NCBI RefSeq assembly: GCF_015169395.1
Contig: NZ_CP063458.1
Coordinates: forward strand, 3,596,001 to 3,660,000
Direction of reading: 5' to 3'
Length of the DNA stretch: 64,000 nucleotides
From: Humisphaera borealis
Lineage (GTDB): Bacteria; Planctomycetota; Phycisphaerae; Tepidisphaerales; Tepidisphaeraceae
Positions 36,696 through 45,306 of the stretch are shown piece after piece. How positions within the stretch are numbered: position 1 is the first letter of the stretch; every line of letters begins with the position of its first letter. A program made the translations under genes and the position numbers. The notes beneath the pieces were generated by a model. The model saw nothing but the letters and a program-made list of their open reading frames with translations, was not told where the DNA came from and did no database searches.

Positions 36696-37421
36696 ATGTC
36701 ATTCGTCATCGTCCCCAGCATCGATCTCCGCAACGGCAAGGTTGTCCGTCTTCGCCAGGGCGACTACGCCGACCAGTTGAACTACGCCGTCGATCCCATC
36801 GCGACAGCTATTTCGTTTCGCGAAGCCGGGGCGGAATGGATGCACATCGTCGATCTCGACGGCGCCAAGGAAGGCCATCCGGTACAGAGCGCGCTGGTTG
36901 GCAAAATCATCGCCGCGTCGGGCCTGAAGGTGCAGACTGGCGGCGGGGTGCGGTCGACCGATGACATACGCAAGCTGATCGACGCCGGCGCAAACCGCGT
37001 GGTGGTCGGCACCAAGGCGATCGAGGATTGGCCCTGGTTCGAATCGCTGATGCAGGACGCCGCCTTCGCACACAGGGTCGTCCTGGCGCTCGACGCCAAA
37101 GACGGCATGGTCGCCACCCGCGGCTGGACGGAGACGTCGACGCTCCGCGCGGTCGATGTCGCAAAGAAAGTCGCCGCGTGGCCCGTCGGCGCGATCCTGT
37201 ACACCGACGTCGCCAAGGACGGCATGATGAGCGGCCCGAATGTCGAGCAGACGCAGAAGCTCGCCGAGGCCGGGCCGATTCCGGTGATCGCCTCCGGCGG
37301 CGTCGGGAACATCGATCACATCAAAGGCCTGCTCGGCCGAGGCATCTGGGGCGTGATCGTCGGGCGATCGCTGTACGAGGGGACACTGGATTTGCGGCAA
37401 GCCATTACGCTGGCGAAGTAA
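36696..37421 (+). CDS. hisA: Phosphoribosylformimino-AICAR-P isomerase
   Basis: A 241-residue HisA/HisF-family TIM barrel. It catalyses the Amadori rearrangement of ProFAR to PRFAR in histidine synthesis. Catalytic Asp residues are in VPSIDLRNGKVV (near residue 9) and LALDAKDGMV (near residue 130); phosphate-binding loops are TGGGVRST and ASGGVGNIDH. ATG at 36696 starts directly at the first strand; a start at 36657 would be in a repeat. No other his genes are nearby, as common in planctomycetes, where the pathway genes are scattered. Confidence 0.94.
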   Translation: MSFVIVPSIDLRNGKVVRLRQGDYADQLNYAVDPIATAISFREAGAEWMHIVDLDGAKEGHPVQSALVGKIIAASGLKVQTGGGVRSTDDIRKLIDAGANRVVVGTKAIEDWPWFESLMQDAAFAHRVVLALDAKDGMVATRGWTETSTLRAVDVAKKVAAWPVGAILYTDVAKDGMMSGPNVEQTQKLAEAGPIPVIASGGVGNIDHIKGLLGRGIWGVIVGRSLYEGTLDLRQAITLAK

Positions 37422-37575
37422 TCGCAACGCGGAGAATCGAGTCTCACCGGTTCGATGGCGGGTGCCGAATTCTCGAAATCTCGATGCAGAATCTTGTCGA
37501 CCCGATGCATTCCACCAGTTAAACTCCGATTGCCACGGAGCGACCGTGGTCACTTCTTTCCTTCGGAGACAGGTT

Positions 37576-38643
37576 ATGCCTCGCACTTCTGCGCATCATG
37601 CGCTGGCGTCTTTTGCTGCGGTATTGCTGTTGGTTACGTCGTCGGTTTTCGCCAACGCCGCACCCGAAATCACCCTCAGGACGGGCGACCCTGCGCCCAA
37701 GCTGTCGATCAAGAAATGGGTGAAGGGCGAACCCGTGAAAGAGTTCGAGAAGGGGAAGGTCTACGTGATTGAGTTCTGGGCGACCTGGTGCGGCCCGTGC
37801 GTCGCTGCCATGCCTCACGTGAGCGAACTCCAGGCGAAGTACAAGGAGAAGGGGGTTGTTGTCATCGGCGTGAACATCTGGGAGCGCGACCTGACCAAGG
37901 TCGAGCCCTTCGTCGAAAAACAGGGGGACAAGATGGCCTATGCCGTCGCCATGGAAGAACCGATCGCCGGCTCTCCGACGCGCGGCCGGATGGCGACCGA
38001 CTGGATGGCGGCGGCGGGCCGGAACGGCATCCCGTCCAGCTTCATCGTGGATCAGAAAGGCATCGTCGCCTGGATGGGGCATCCGATGAAGATGGAAAAG
38101 CCGCTGGCGGCGATCGTCGCCGGCACGTACGACCCCAAGGCGCAGGCCGCGTTCGATACGAAGGTCGAAGAGCTGAGCAAGCAGGCGTCCGAGGCAACCC
38201 GGGCAAAGGAGTACGACAAGGCGATCGCGATCCGTGATTCGCTGGCCGCCCTCGATCCCGATACGGCGGGCATTCAGAAGCTCTACAAGGTCTCGCTTTA
38301 CATGCAGAAGGGCGACAGTCAGGCAGCGGGCGCGCTGGCCGACGAGCTCCTGGCAGCGGCTGAAAAGAATAAGGATGGCCGGCTCGCGGCAAATCTCGCG
38401 ATGACCATGCTCTCTATGCCCGGAAGCGAAAAGAGCGATCCGGCCCGCGCCCTCAAGGCGGCCACGCTCGCGTACGACCTGAGCGAGAAGTCCGTCGCGT
38501 ACCAACGACTGCTCGCACAGGCGTTTGCCCGAAACGGCAAGTTCGACAAGGCGATCGAACTCCAGCAGAAGGTGGTCGAGGCGACGAACCCGCCATTGAA
38601 GGAACGCGAGCAGAAGGTGCTCGACGAATACAGGAAGTCGTAG
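37576..38643 (+). CDS. Exported TlpA-like thioredoxin with helical repeat tail
   Basis: A 355-residue protein. Signal peptide (MPRTSAHHALASFAAVLLLVTSSVFANA), then a thioredoxin/TlpA domain (residues 30-195) with the redox motif WCGPC at 71-75 and the cis-Pro region GIPSSFIVDQKG. Residues 200-355 are helical TPR-like pairs (AKEYDKAIAIRDSLAALDPD, NGKFDKAIELQQKVVE). It probably reduces disulfides, e.g. in cytochrome c maturation, with a helper protein bound by the tail. ATG 37576 follows GGAGACAGGTT. Single gene. Confidence 0.9.
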   Translation: MPRTSAHHALASFAAVLLLVTSSVFANAAPEITLRTGDPAPKLSIKKWVKGEPVKEFEKGKVYVIEFWATWCGPCVAAMPHVSELQAKYKEKGVVVIGVNIWERDLTKVEPFVEKQGDKMAYAVAMEEPIAGSPTRGRMATDWMAAAGRNGIPSSFIVDQKGIVAWMGHPMKMEKPLAAIVAGTYDPKAQAAFDTKVEELSKQASEATRAKEYDKAIAIRDSLAALDPDTAGIQKLYKVSLYMQKGDSQAAGALADELLAAAEKNKDGRLAANLAMTMLSMPGSEKSDPARALKAATLAYDLSEKSVAYQRLLAQAFARNGKFDKAIELQQKVVEATNPPLKEREQKVLDEYRKS

Positions 38644-38671
38644 CCCCCCTTTAGCTTGGAGAATGCAGGAC

Positions 38672-38807
38672 CACCACGAAGGACAATGAGAACACGGAGA
38701 AGCCGTCTGAATTGGTTAGGCGCAACCTGCAAGTCGAATGAATCGCTCAAGTCGTTCATCCGCCACTTCTCCGTCTCCATCTCCGTGAACTCCGTGTCCT
38801 CCGTGGT
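38672..38807. repeat. Degenerate CACGGAG palindrome
   Basis: Imperfect arms 38672-38698 and 38781-38807 with ACCACGAAGG/CCTCCGTGGT ends and repeated CTCCGTG units. Same word type as the repeats at 12.3 and 18.4 kb, more diverged. Confidence 0.6.
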
Positions 38808-38880
38808 AAATTGTCCGGGTTAGCGATTTGCAACCCCCTGCCCCGCCGTCTGGATTGCGGCGTCAACCAGAAACACACAG

Positions 38881-38910
38881 ACCTCGAAGCGTCGCAAGGC
38901 GCTTCGAGGT
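38881..38910. terminator. Hairpin between convergent genes
   Basis: Perfect 11-base arms ACCTCGAAGCG (38881-38891) and CGCTTCGAGGT (38900-38910) between the TlpA-like gene and the convergent TadG-like gene. Tails are weakly T-rich on both strands (CCTGTTCTTT on plus). Confidence 0.65.
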
Positions 38911-38943
38911 CCTGTTCTTTACAGTGCTGGAGCCTGGTTAGTC

Positions 38944-40035
38944 TTACTTCACCGTGATGATCTGCTGCGGACGCTTCACCTTCACCGTTCGCGTGCCGCT
39001 GTTGTTGTTCCATTCGTAGAAGTCCCACGTCGCCAGATACAGCCGGGTCGCACCCTGGGGGACGATGAACTCCTGGCGGTTGCCCCTGGAATCGAGCCCG
39101 TCGCCGATGAAGAAGATCTGCTTGAGCTGCGGCTGGAGAGTCGTGAAATCGCGGCTGGCGGCGGTTGAGAAGTCGAGGCTCGCCGGGGCCGGGGTCAGGT
39201 TCGGGGCCGCGTCGCTCAGGAACACGCCGACCAGGGCGTTGATCGGACCATTCAGCGTAGCAATACCGTTTTCATTGCCGGCGGTGTTGTCGTCGATCGA
39301 CGTATCCTGCCCGTCGGGGTTGTAGTCGGCCAGGTTCGGGTCGTGGCGGGCAACGCCGTCGATCGAGTCGAACGTCAACGCCATGCCCCTGCTGATGGGC
39401 ATATTGACGGCGATCGGCGACTGCTTGGGGTTGGCGGCGGTGCCGGCGTAGTCCGGGCTGTTGTGGGGGTTGTTCACGCTCGCAACCGACCCGGCGGGCA
39501 TGCCGGCCAGGAACGGATTGGCCGTCGCCGGCACGGGCTGATCCACATCGACCGCCGCAATCTGCATCGCAATGCATTCGGAAGTGATGTCTTTGTACCT
39601 GTTGCCGAACACGCTGGCGAACGACAGCGGAACCGCCGAGGTGCGGCTGGTGTTGCGACGGCCGAGGACGCGAACCGCATTGGCCTGGTACTGGTCGGCA
39701 CCAAAAAGCTGCGTGAAGGTCTGGTTCGCGACGCTCCAAGTGCCGATCTGGACGTCGGCGTTCCGGATGTCCAGCGCGGTGCCTTCGACCAGGTTCACGG
39801 TACCCGTCCAGCGGGCGCGGTCGACAGCGTCGGCCGGGCTGGTTGCAAGGGCACCGGCGCCGGCGCGGGCCGCCGCGTCGGTCGATCCGGCGAGCTGGGT
39901 CTTGGCGAGCTGGATGTGGCCGTAATCAATCGCCAGGATTCCGACCGCCAACATCATGACAAGCGCCACGGTCGAGTAGACCAGGACAGCGCCCTTGCGA
40001 CGACTCAGAATGACAGTCTTGCGATCCGACATCAT
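38944..40035 (-). CDS. TadG-like pilus-assembly protein
   Basis: A 363-residue protein with one N-terminal membrane helix: SRRKGAVLVYSTVALVMMLAVGILAIDYGHIQLAKTQLAGSTDAAARAG, the start pattern of TadG/TadE-like 'putative Flp pilus assembly' proteins. The remainder is periplasmic, with a D/N-rich beta region and 'TKVKRPQQIITVK'-like end. A longer frame upstream is not used because the helix defines the start (ATG 40035, or 40032). A terminator of the upstream DUF4159 gene separates the two. Other tad genes are not in the window. Confidence 0.85.
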   Translation of the reverse strand: MMSDRKTVILSRRKGAVLVYSTVALVMMLAVGILAIDYGHIQLAKTQLAGSTDAAARAGAGALATSPADAVDRARWTGTVNLVEGTALDIRNADVQIGTWSVANQTFTQLFGADQYQANAVRVLGRRNTSRTSAVPLSFASVFGNRYKDITSECIAMQIAAVDVDQPVPATANPFLAGMPAGSVASVNNPHNSPDYAGTAANPKQSPIAVNMPISRGMALTFDSIDGVARHDPNLADYNPDGQDTSIDDNTAGNENGIATLNGPINALVGVFLSDAAPNLTPAPASLDFSTAASRDFTTLQPQLKQIFFIGDGLDSRGNRQEFIVPQGATRLYLATWDFYEWNNNSGTRTVKVKRPQQIITVK

Positions 40036-40319
40036 ATTGCAGTGCTCCAGTGTCGAGGCTCGGCTGATTTCACGGCAGGCCGAATCGACACCCAAACTTT
40101 GCCCTGTAACAACAAGGGTGCAAGTCGGACCGCCGCACATGTGACCGAAAACGGAGCACTTCCGGCGGACTCGGTTGTGAAGGTGGGGACAACCTGCGAC
40201 CGATACGGTTGCCGCGTCTGATAAGCCGCAATGAAACGCGGACCGCTCCACATTCCCTATTTGCGGTGCTCCAGAAATAGAGAGCGATTGGCGAGCGGGG
40301 AAGTAGCCGTCGCGACTGC
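40036..40319. other. Intergenic region upstream of the TadG-like gene
   Basis: 284 bases between the DUF4159 terminator and the TadG-like start. It should carry the TadG-like promoter; no clear hexamers were seen. Confidence 0.45.
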
Positions 40320-40356
40320 AAAAAGACGCCCGCCCCATTTTTGGGAAGCGGGCGTC
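40320..40356 (-). terminator. Terminator of the DUF4159 gene
   Basis: Arms GACGCCCGC (40325-40333) and GCGGGCGTC (40348-40356); on the minus strand the stem is followed by TTTTT (40324-40320). Lies 38 bases past the stop. Confidence 0.85.
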
Positions 40357-40393
40357 GCAGGCCGTTGTGAAGGTTGTCGGACGTTGTTGAGGC

Positions 40394-43072
40394 TTACTTG
40401 GCTTCGGCGGCCGCGGCTGCGGCGGCGGGTGCCGGGGCAGCGTCCCCTTTGGCACCATCCTGAGCCCATAGAATGATGTTCCGCATGAGGTCTTGCGAGT
40501 ACTTGGCCTCGTAGCCGTAGATGCCGCCGGTATTGGTTCCCAGCAGGCCGCTGGAGACGTCGATCGGGCTGAAGACGACGGCACCCTTGCCGGCCTGGAG
40601 CATCATCAGCAGGCCGTGCTGACGGCCGAGCTTCTCCACCACGACGGGCCGCAGCACGCGTTTTTCGGAGATATCGACCATGCCCGGAGCGCCGCCTGCG
40701 AGGATCGGGTGGCTCGTCGGAACCGGCCGCAGCGCCGTTTCAGGGAACGCTTCTTTGAGAAGGCCCTGAACCGAATCGTCAAAGGGATTGGAACCCCCGG
40801 CGATATCAATCAGAAGCACGCCGCCCGATTCGACAAACGCCTTCACAGCCGCCACGGCTTCGGGCTTGAACCCTTGCTTGACGGTACCCGTGAGGTGGGC
40901 GAAACGAATGTTGGCCGGATCGTTCTTCCTGGCTGCGTCGAACGGCTTGAGATCGTTGATCTTTACTTCGGTCGGGGTGAGCTTGTAGCCGGTGGCCCGC
41001 CAGAAGACGTTGCTGAAGCGTTTCCAGGCGCCGGGCTCGGGATCCCACTCTGCCGGATAGCTGAGACGCGCGACCCCGAAAGTGGCGACCGGAGGCGTTT
41101 TCGGCTCGGCGACGTAGAGCGTCTCGAGGCGGTTTCGGAATCCCATTTTGCCGGCGGCATAGTAGAAGAGGTTCGCTGCAACCTCGTAGTAAGGCCGAGC
41201 CTTGGGGCTGTTGTCCCGGGCCTGCCAGAAACGGGCCATGTCGATGCTGCTGTACACCATCAGGATGCGCGAGCCGTTGGTGGCCATCTTCAGCGGGACC
41301 GGCGGAGAAATCTTGTAAACCGATTCGTTGCTGTAGATGGGGTGGTTCGGCGGAACGTTCAGCAGTTCGCGCTTGAACAGGTCCGCGCAAAGCTGCGTGG
41401 CCCATTTATCCATGTTCGAAGACGACCCGTCCGCCTGCACGTAAAGAATCCCGCCGGCCTCAACATAGTTGCGGATTTTCGCGAGGTCCTCCGGCGAGAA
41501 CTTATAGGGCTGGTGGCTGGCGATCGTCATGATCGGCGAGTCGAGCCATTCCTCCCAGTGCGTCGCGACGTTGATGACCTGCCAGTTCAGCGGACGTTCG
41601 ATCTTCTTGGAGATGGTCTTGGCGAGGTTCGCAGCGTCGCGCGGACGGTTGGCCCAGAAGCCGGGGGTCTTGGCGTCGCCGTCAAACCGCAGCTTGTTCA
41701 TCAGGATGGGGTGGCGACCGCGGGAGAGGAACAGCAGGTAGTAGCAGGTATCAACCACGCCGCCACCCAGCCCGCCGCCGCTCCATCCGCCTGAAGGCTG
41801 CTGCGCCTTGAGGATTCTTTGGGCGTAGACCCGGTACCAGTCGTGTTGTCCGAAGAACTTGAACCCGCTGGCCAGGCCGACACGTTCCACGCCGTACATG
41901 CCGTAGCCGCCGCCGGCACTGATGCCGTTGTTGGCAGTTTCGAACCAGGACAGTCCCTTCTTGATGGGGATGTTGTACGGTTCGCGGCCGACCGAGCCGC
42001 TCATCAACGCCGGTTCGATGTACTCGTGCGTCACCAGCATGGAAGCCAGGCCGGCCGCGGTCATGTTGACCGTACCGCCCCGCTCATTGCCGTCGCTGTA
42101 AGGCCACTGGCCGTTGGGCAGCTGCTTGGCCATCCAGTGGTTCGCGACCAGGTACCAGTACAGCGAGGGGATTTCGATTTCCGCTTCGGCAGCCGACCAG
42201 GCGCCGAGCAGGCCGTACTGGGCGTTGGAGTTGTCGTAGCCGCCGTCGGCGACGGGAAGCTTCTTCTCCCGCTTGAGCTTCAGGTAGTAGGCCTCCAAGT
42301 CCTTAATGTTCTTGGGGCTACCTGGCATCTTCGGGTAGGTGTACCCGCCGTTGTTCGTCCCCATGACGCACCAGGCAGCATCCTTCATCAGCAGCGCTTT
42401 GGCGGCGTCGCGTTTATCCTGAAGGGTGCTCCGCTCTTTCTGGTTGCTGAGGTCGGGAAGGTTTGTGATGTACAGTGCCAGGGCCGTCGCCCGCAGCCCG
42501 TACGCGTACGTGGCATGGCGACCCTTGTCGAGATCGAACTTGCACATCGCATCGATCTTGGCAGTCATCCCCGGGCCCTTGAGATCGAGCTCCTTGTGAA
42601 GGTCGTCCCCGGGCGGCAGAGCCAGTCCACTCTGCATCAGGGCGTAAACCGCCAGGGAATCGAGCCCGCCGGCGTACCCCTCATCCTCTTTGATCTTCTC
42701 GGCGACGCCGTCGACCCAGTGCTTGGCGTCGAACTTGGACAGCAGGAACTTGGCCCCTTTTCGGATGGCGTCGTCGACCATCTTGTCGGTCAGGACGTTC
42801 GGGTCGTCAGCAACGGGCCGCGGAGCAGGCCGGGCGGCGGCGGTCACTGCCGGTGCGGTAGCAGGAGCGCCCGGCGTCTTGGCCGAGGCCGGTTGCGCGG
42901 CTGGGGCCGATTGCGTGGCCGGAGCAGTCGCCTGGCCGACGGCCAGAGCGGCAAGCGCCAACAGGCAGCCCGAGGAAGCGATCGCCCCACGAACCCAAGC
43001 CCGCGATCCACGCGACTGCCGGAACGACGCGTTCGGGGCCGACGAGTGCTTTGCCCGAATGATTTCGATCAT
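40394..43072 (-). CDS. Squalene-cyclase-like repeat protein with DUF4159 domain
   Basis: An 892-residue exported protein. A membrane or signal helix lies at residues 28-47 (GAIASSGCLLALAALAVGQA), then a Pro/Ala linker. Residues about 90-450 resemble the alpha/alpha barrel of prenyltransferase/terpene-cyclase repeats (LNGQWPYSDG, QQPSGGWSGGGLGGG). Two DUF4159-type segments follow (near 510-650 and 700-880: FVESGGVLLIDIAGGSNPF). In planctomycetes such genes often occur with MoxR/DUF58/VWA envelope clusters; here no such neighbours are adjacent. Function unknown. ATG 43072 is used. Confidence 0.85.
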   Translation of the reverse strand: MIEIIRAKHSSAPNASFRQSRGSRAWVRGAIASSGCLLALAALAVGQATAPATQSAPAAQPASAKTPGAPATAPAVTAAARPAPRPVADDPNVLTDKMVDDAIRKGAKFLLSKFDAKHWVDGVAEKIKEDEGYAGGLDSLAVYALMQSGLALPPGDDLHKELDLKGPGMTAKIDAMCKFDLDKGRHATYAYGLRATALALYITNLPDLSNQKERSTLQDKRDAAKALLMKDAAWCVMGTNNGGYTYPKMPGSPKNIKDLEAYYLKLKREKKLPVADGGYDNSNAQYGLLGAWSAAEAEIEIPSLYWYLVANHWMAKQLPNGQWPYSDGNERGGTVNMTAAGLASMLVTHEYIEPALMSGSVGREPYNIPIKKGLSWFETANNGISAGGGYGMYGVERVGLASGFKFFGQHDWYRVYAQRILKAQQPSGGWSGGGLGGGVVDTCYYLLFLSRGRHPILMNKLRFDGDAKTPGFWANRPRDAANLAKTISKKIERPLNWQVINVATHWEEWLDSPIMTIASHQPYKFSPEDLAKIRNYVEAGGILYVQADGSSSNMDKWATQLCADLFKRELLNVPPNHPIYSNESVYKISPPVPLKMATNGSRILMVYSSIDMARFWQARDNSPKARPYYEVAANLFYYAAGKMGFRNRLETLYVAEPKTPPVATFGVARLSYPAEWDPEPGAWKRFSNVFWRATGYKLTPTEVKINDLKPFDAARKNDPANIRFAHLTGTVKQGFKPEAVAAVKAFVESGGVLLIDIAGGSNPFDDSVQGLLKEAFPETALRPVPTSHPILAGGAPGMVDISEKRVLRPVVVEKLGRQHGLLMMLQAGKGAVVFSPIDVSSGLLGTNTGGIYGYEAKYSQDLMRNIILWAQDGAKGDAAPAPAAAAAAAEAK

Positions 43073-43657
43073 GAGTGATCCTCTTTATCCCACAGGAACT
43101 GGCAGGCATTACGCCGCGTGCGACGACCCGACGGCCGCTAGAATGTACGCAGGCCTTCACTCGCCGTGGCATTCACGCGGCCCGGCTTCTGCGCGACCGG
43201 GGGTGCTTACGGGGAAAGCACCAGCGTATTAGGCTGGATTCGGCTCCGTCCGAGGCCAGTCGTCCGACGAAAGCGAAACTCGGCAGCGGGCGACGAAACT
43301 TTCCACGGCCGGGCGCGTCTGAACGTCCATCCGCACGACCGCTTTAGCCCGGCCAGCGACTGCCGCCAACGCCTGTTCGCCAACTCCTAGCCAGGCCGCT
43401 CAGCCTCGCCGGGAAAGTGCTGTCGGGTGACAGGCCATGGCGACGGCACTACCGCCGTCCGCATGTGACATGCGACAATCGCAACCTCGCACGTGCAGAT
43501 TTTACCCGACTTCATAGAAACGCAAGCTTTTTCTGCCCCGCAGCTCACACGGGCAACGTCTCAATACGGTCGTCCGGCCCCGCAGCCCGCTCCAGGCACC
43601 TGCGGCAACTACCTCTGATTGGCAAACTTGCGACGTTGACGTATCGTTTTCTGGGAC
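43073..43657. other. Divergent intergenic region without a gene
   Basis: 585 bases between the DUF4159 gene and the M42 peptidase gene. Short frames here have no support. TTGACG at 43636 with TATCGT just after could belong to a promoter of the peptidase gene but is unproven. Confidence 0.45.
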
Positions 43658-44701
43658 ATGCCCCACACCAGCCTGAACCTGCCGTTACTCAAGACCCTGT
43701 CCGAAGCGCCCGGCGTTCCCGGCCGGGAAGAGCGCATCCGCCAGATCCTCGAACGCGAAGCCGCCGGCCTCTTTGACGACGTCCGAACCGACGCCATGGG
43801 CAACCTGCTGGCGACCAAGCGATCATCGAGCCCGGATGCGAAGCGGGTGACGATCGCCTGTCATATGGATGAAATCGGCTTCTATGTACGGCACATCGAC
43901 GACCGTGGGTTCCTCCGCCTGCAGGCCGTCGGCGGGTTTGACACCAAGAACCTCTGTTCGCGGCGCGTGCTGGTCCAGGCATCGTCCGGCGGCGATCTGG
44001 TCGGACTTCTGAATCCCAGCGGCCGGCCGATCCATATCGCCAAGGAAGAAGACAAGAAGAAGATCCCCGAGATCGGCGACTTCTTCGTCGACCTGTGCCT
44101 GTCGGCCGACGACGTAAAGCAAAAAGTCCGCATCGGCGACCCGGTCACCCTCATCCAGCAGTTCGACCAGATCGGGCATTGCGTGACCGGCAAGTGCATG
44201 GACAACCGGGTGGCGGGTTTCGTGGCGATCGAGGCCGTCCGCAAGGCGACCAACATCAAGTACGAAGTCGTATTCGCCGCAACCGTGCAGGAGGAAGTCG
44301 GCTGCCGTGGGGCAGGGCCGGCGGCGTTCGCGACGAACCCGCACATCGCGATCGCCATCGACACCACCCTTTGCGTCGATCTCCCGGGCGTCCCCGACGA
44401 CGAACGGGTGACCAAGCAGGGCGACGGCGTGGCTCTGACGATCGCCGATTCCATGAGCATCTCCGACCGCGGACTGATCGACGCGTTCGAAGCCGTCGCC
44501 AGGGCACGCAAGATCCCCTGCCAGCTCAGCATTCTGCCCCGTGGCGGCACCGACGCCGCCCCCATGCAGCGCAGCGGTAGCGGTATCCGCGCGATGACCC
44601 TGTCGGTCCCGACACGCTACATCCATACCACCAGCGAATGCATCCAACTGAACGACCTTCAGGCGGCAATCGACCTACTGGCGGCATGGCTGGAAACCTA
44701 G
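43658..44701 (+). CDS. M42-family aminopeptidase/cellulase-type hydrolase
   Basis: A 347-residue M42 metallopeptidase, a cytoplasmic two-metal aminopeptidase group (also mis-annotated as endoglucanase M). Metal ligands and catalytic residues are present: His-Asp-Glu in ACHMDEIGF, Asp in CMDNRVAGF, Glu-Glu in QEEVGCRG, Asp in AIDTT and His in RYIHTTSE. Start ATG 43658 gives the conserved LKTLSEAPGVPGREERIR start. No leader. It probably releases N-terminal residues from peptides. A small lipoprotein gene follows 99 bases later on the same strand, perhaps unrelated. Confidence 0.93.
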   Translation: MPHTSLNLPLLKTLSEAPGVPGREERIRQILEREAAGLFDDVRTDAMGNLLATKRSSSPDAKRVTIACHMDEIGFYVRHIDDRGFLRLQAVGGFDTKNLCSRRVLVQASSGGDLVGLLNPSGRPIHIAKEEDKKKIPEIGDFFVDLCLSADDVKQKVRIGDPVTLIQQFDQIGHCVTGKCMDNRVAGFVAIEAVRKATNIKYEVVFAATVQEEVGCRGAGPAAFATNPHIAIAIDTTLCVDLPGVPDDERVTKQGDGVALTIADSMSISDRGLIDAFEAVARARKIPCQLSILPRGGTDAAPMQRSGSGIRAMTLSVPTRYIHTTSECIQLNDLQAAIDLLAAWLET

Positions 44702-44800
44702 TTCGGTGCCCCGCCACCGAAACCGCAAGGCGGGCAGGCCCGTAGACGGCCGGTCGCAATCGCCGGTCTGAGGCAAGTTGCAACGCGAGGGAGACTTCGA

Positions 44801-45286
44801 ATGTCGAATACAGCAAACTCTGGACGGATGGGTGTCGCCGTTGTGGCTCTTCTGGCGCTCGCCATCGCGGGCTGCCAGCCGGCCGAGAAGCCTTCGGAAA
44901 TGACCCGCCTGACAGGCAAAGAATCGATTCCGGTCAGGGATGACTGGCGGCAGTTCGCGCTATCGCACTACGCCGGCGAATTGCTGGTCGAGTTGACGAC
45001 CTCCAATGACATTCGCTTCCTGGAGCCGGTCATGGTGTCGGCAACGCGGGATGTGAAAACCGGCGCGATTGAGTTGATCGTTTTCGGTGAAGTCGATCAG
45101 ACCAACATTCGGGGCAATCGGCTTCGGAATCCGTACGCCGTCGCCTGGCGGCAGACGGGCAGTGGCTGGCAGGTCATTGACCGCGACGTACAGGCCGGTC
45201 GCACGGCACCGCCACCCCCCAAGCCATTCGAACCGGCACCGGTGATCAAGCCCGCCACCGCGCCGGCGACAATGCCCACGCCCTGA
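44801..45286 (+). CDS. Small lipoprotein
   Basis: A 161-residue lipoprotein. GCGAGGGAGACTTCG precedes the ATG at 44801. The leader VAVVALLALAIAGC gives the lipidated Cys25. The mature part is a small beta domain (DDWRQFALSHYAGELLVELTT...VAWRQTGSGWQVIDRDV) followed by a Pro/Ala-rich tail. No family recognised. It converges with the long helicase gene (21-base gap). Confidence 0.8.
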   Translation: MSNTANSGRMGVAVVALLALAIAGCQPAEKPSEMTRLTGKESIPVRDDWRQFALSHYAGELLVELTTSNDIRFLEPVMVSATRDVKTGAIELIVFGEVDQTNIRGNRLRNPYAVAWRQTGSGWQVIDRDVQAGRTAPPPPKPFEPAPVIKPATAPATMPTP

Positions 45287-45306
45287 GAGAGCCGAGTCGC
45301 CTCAAA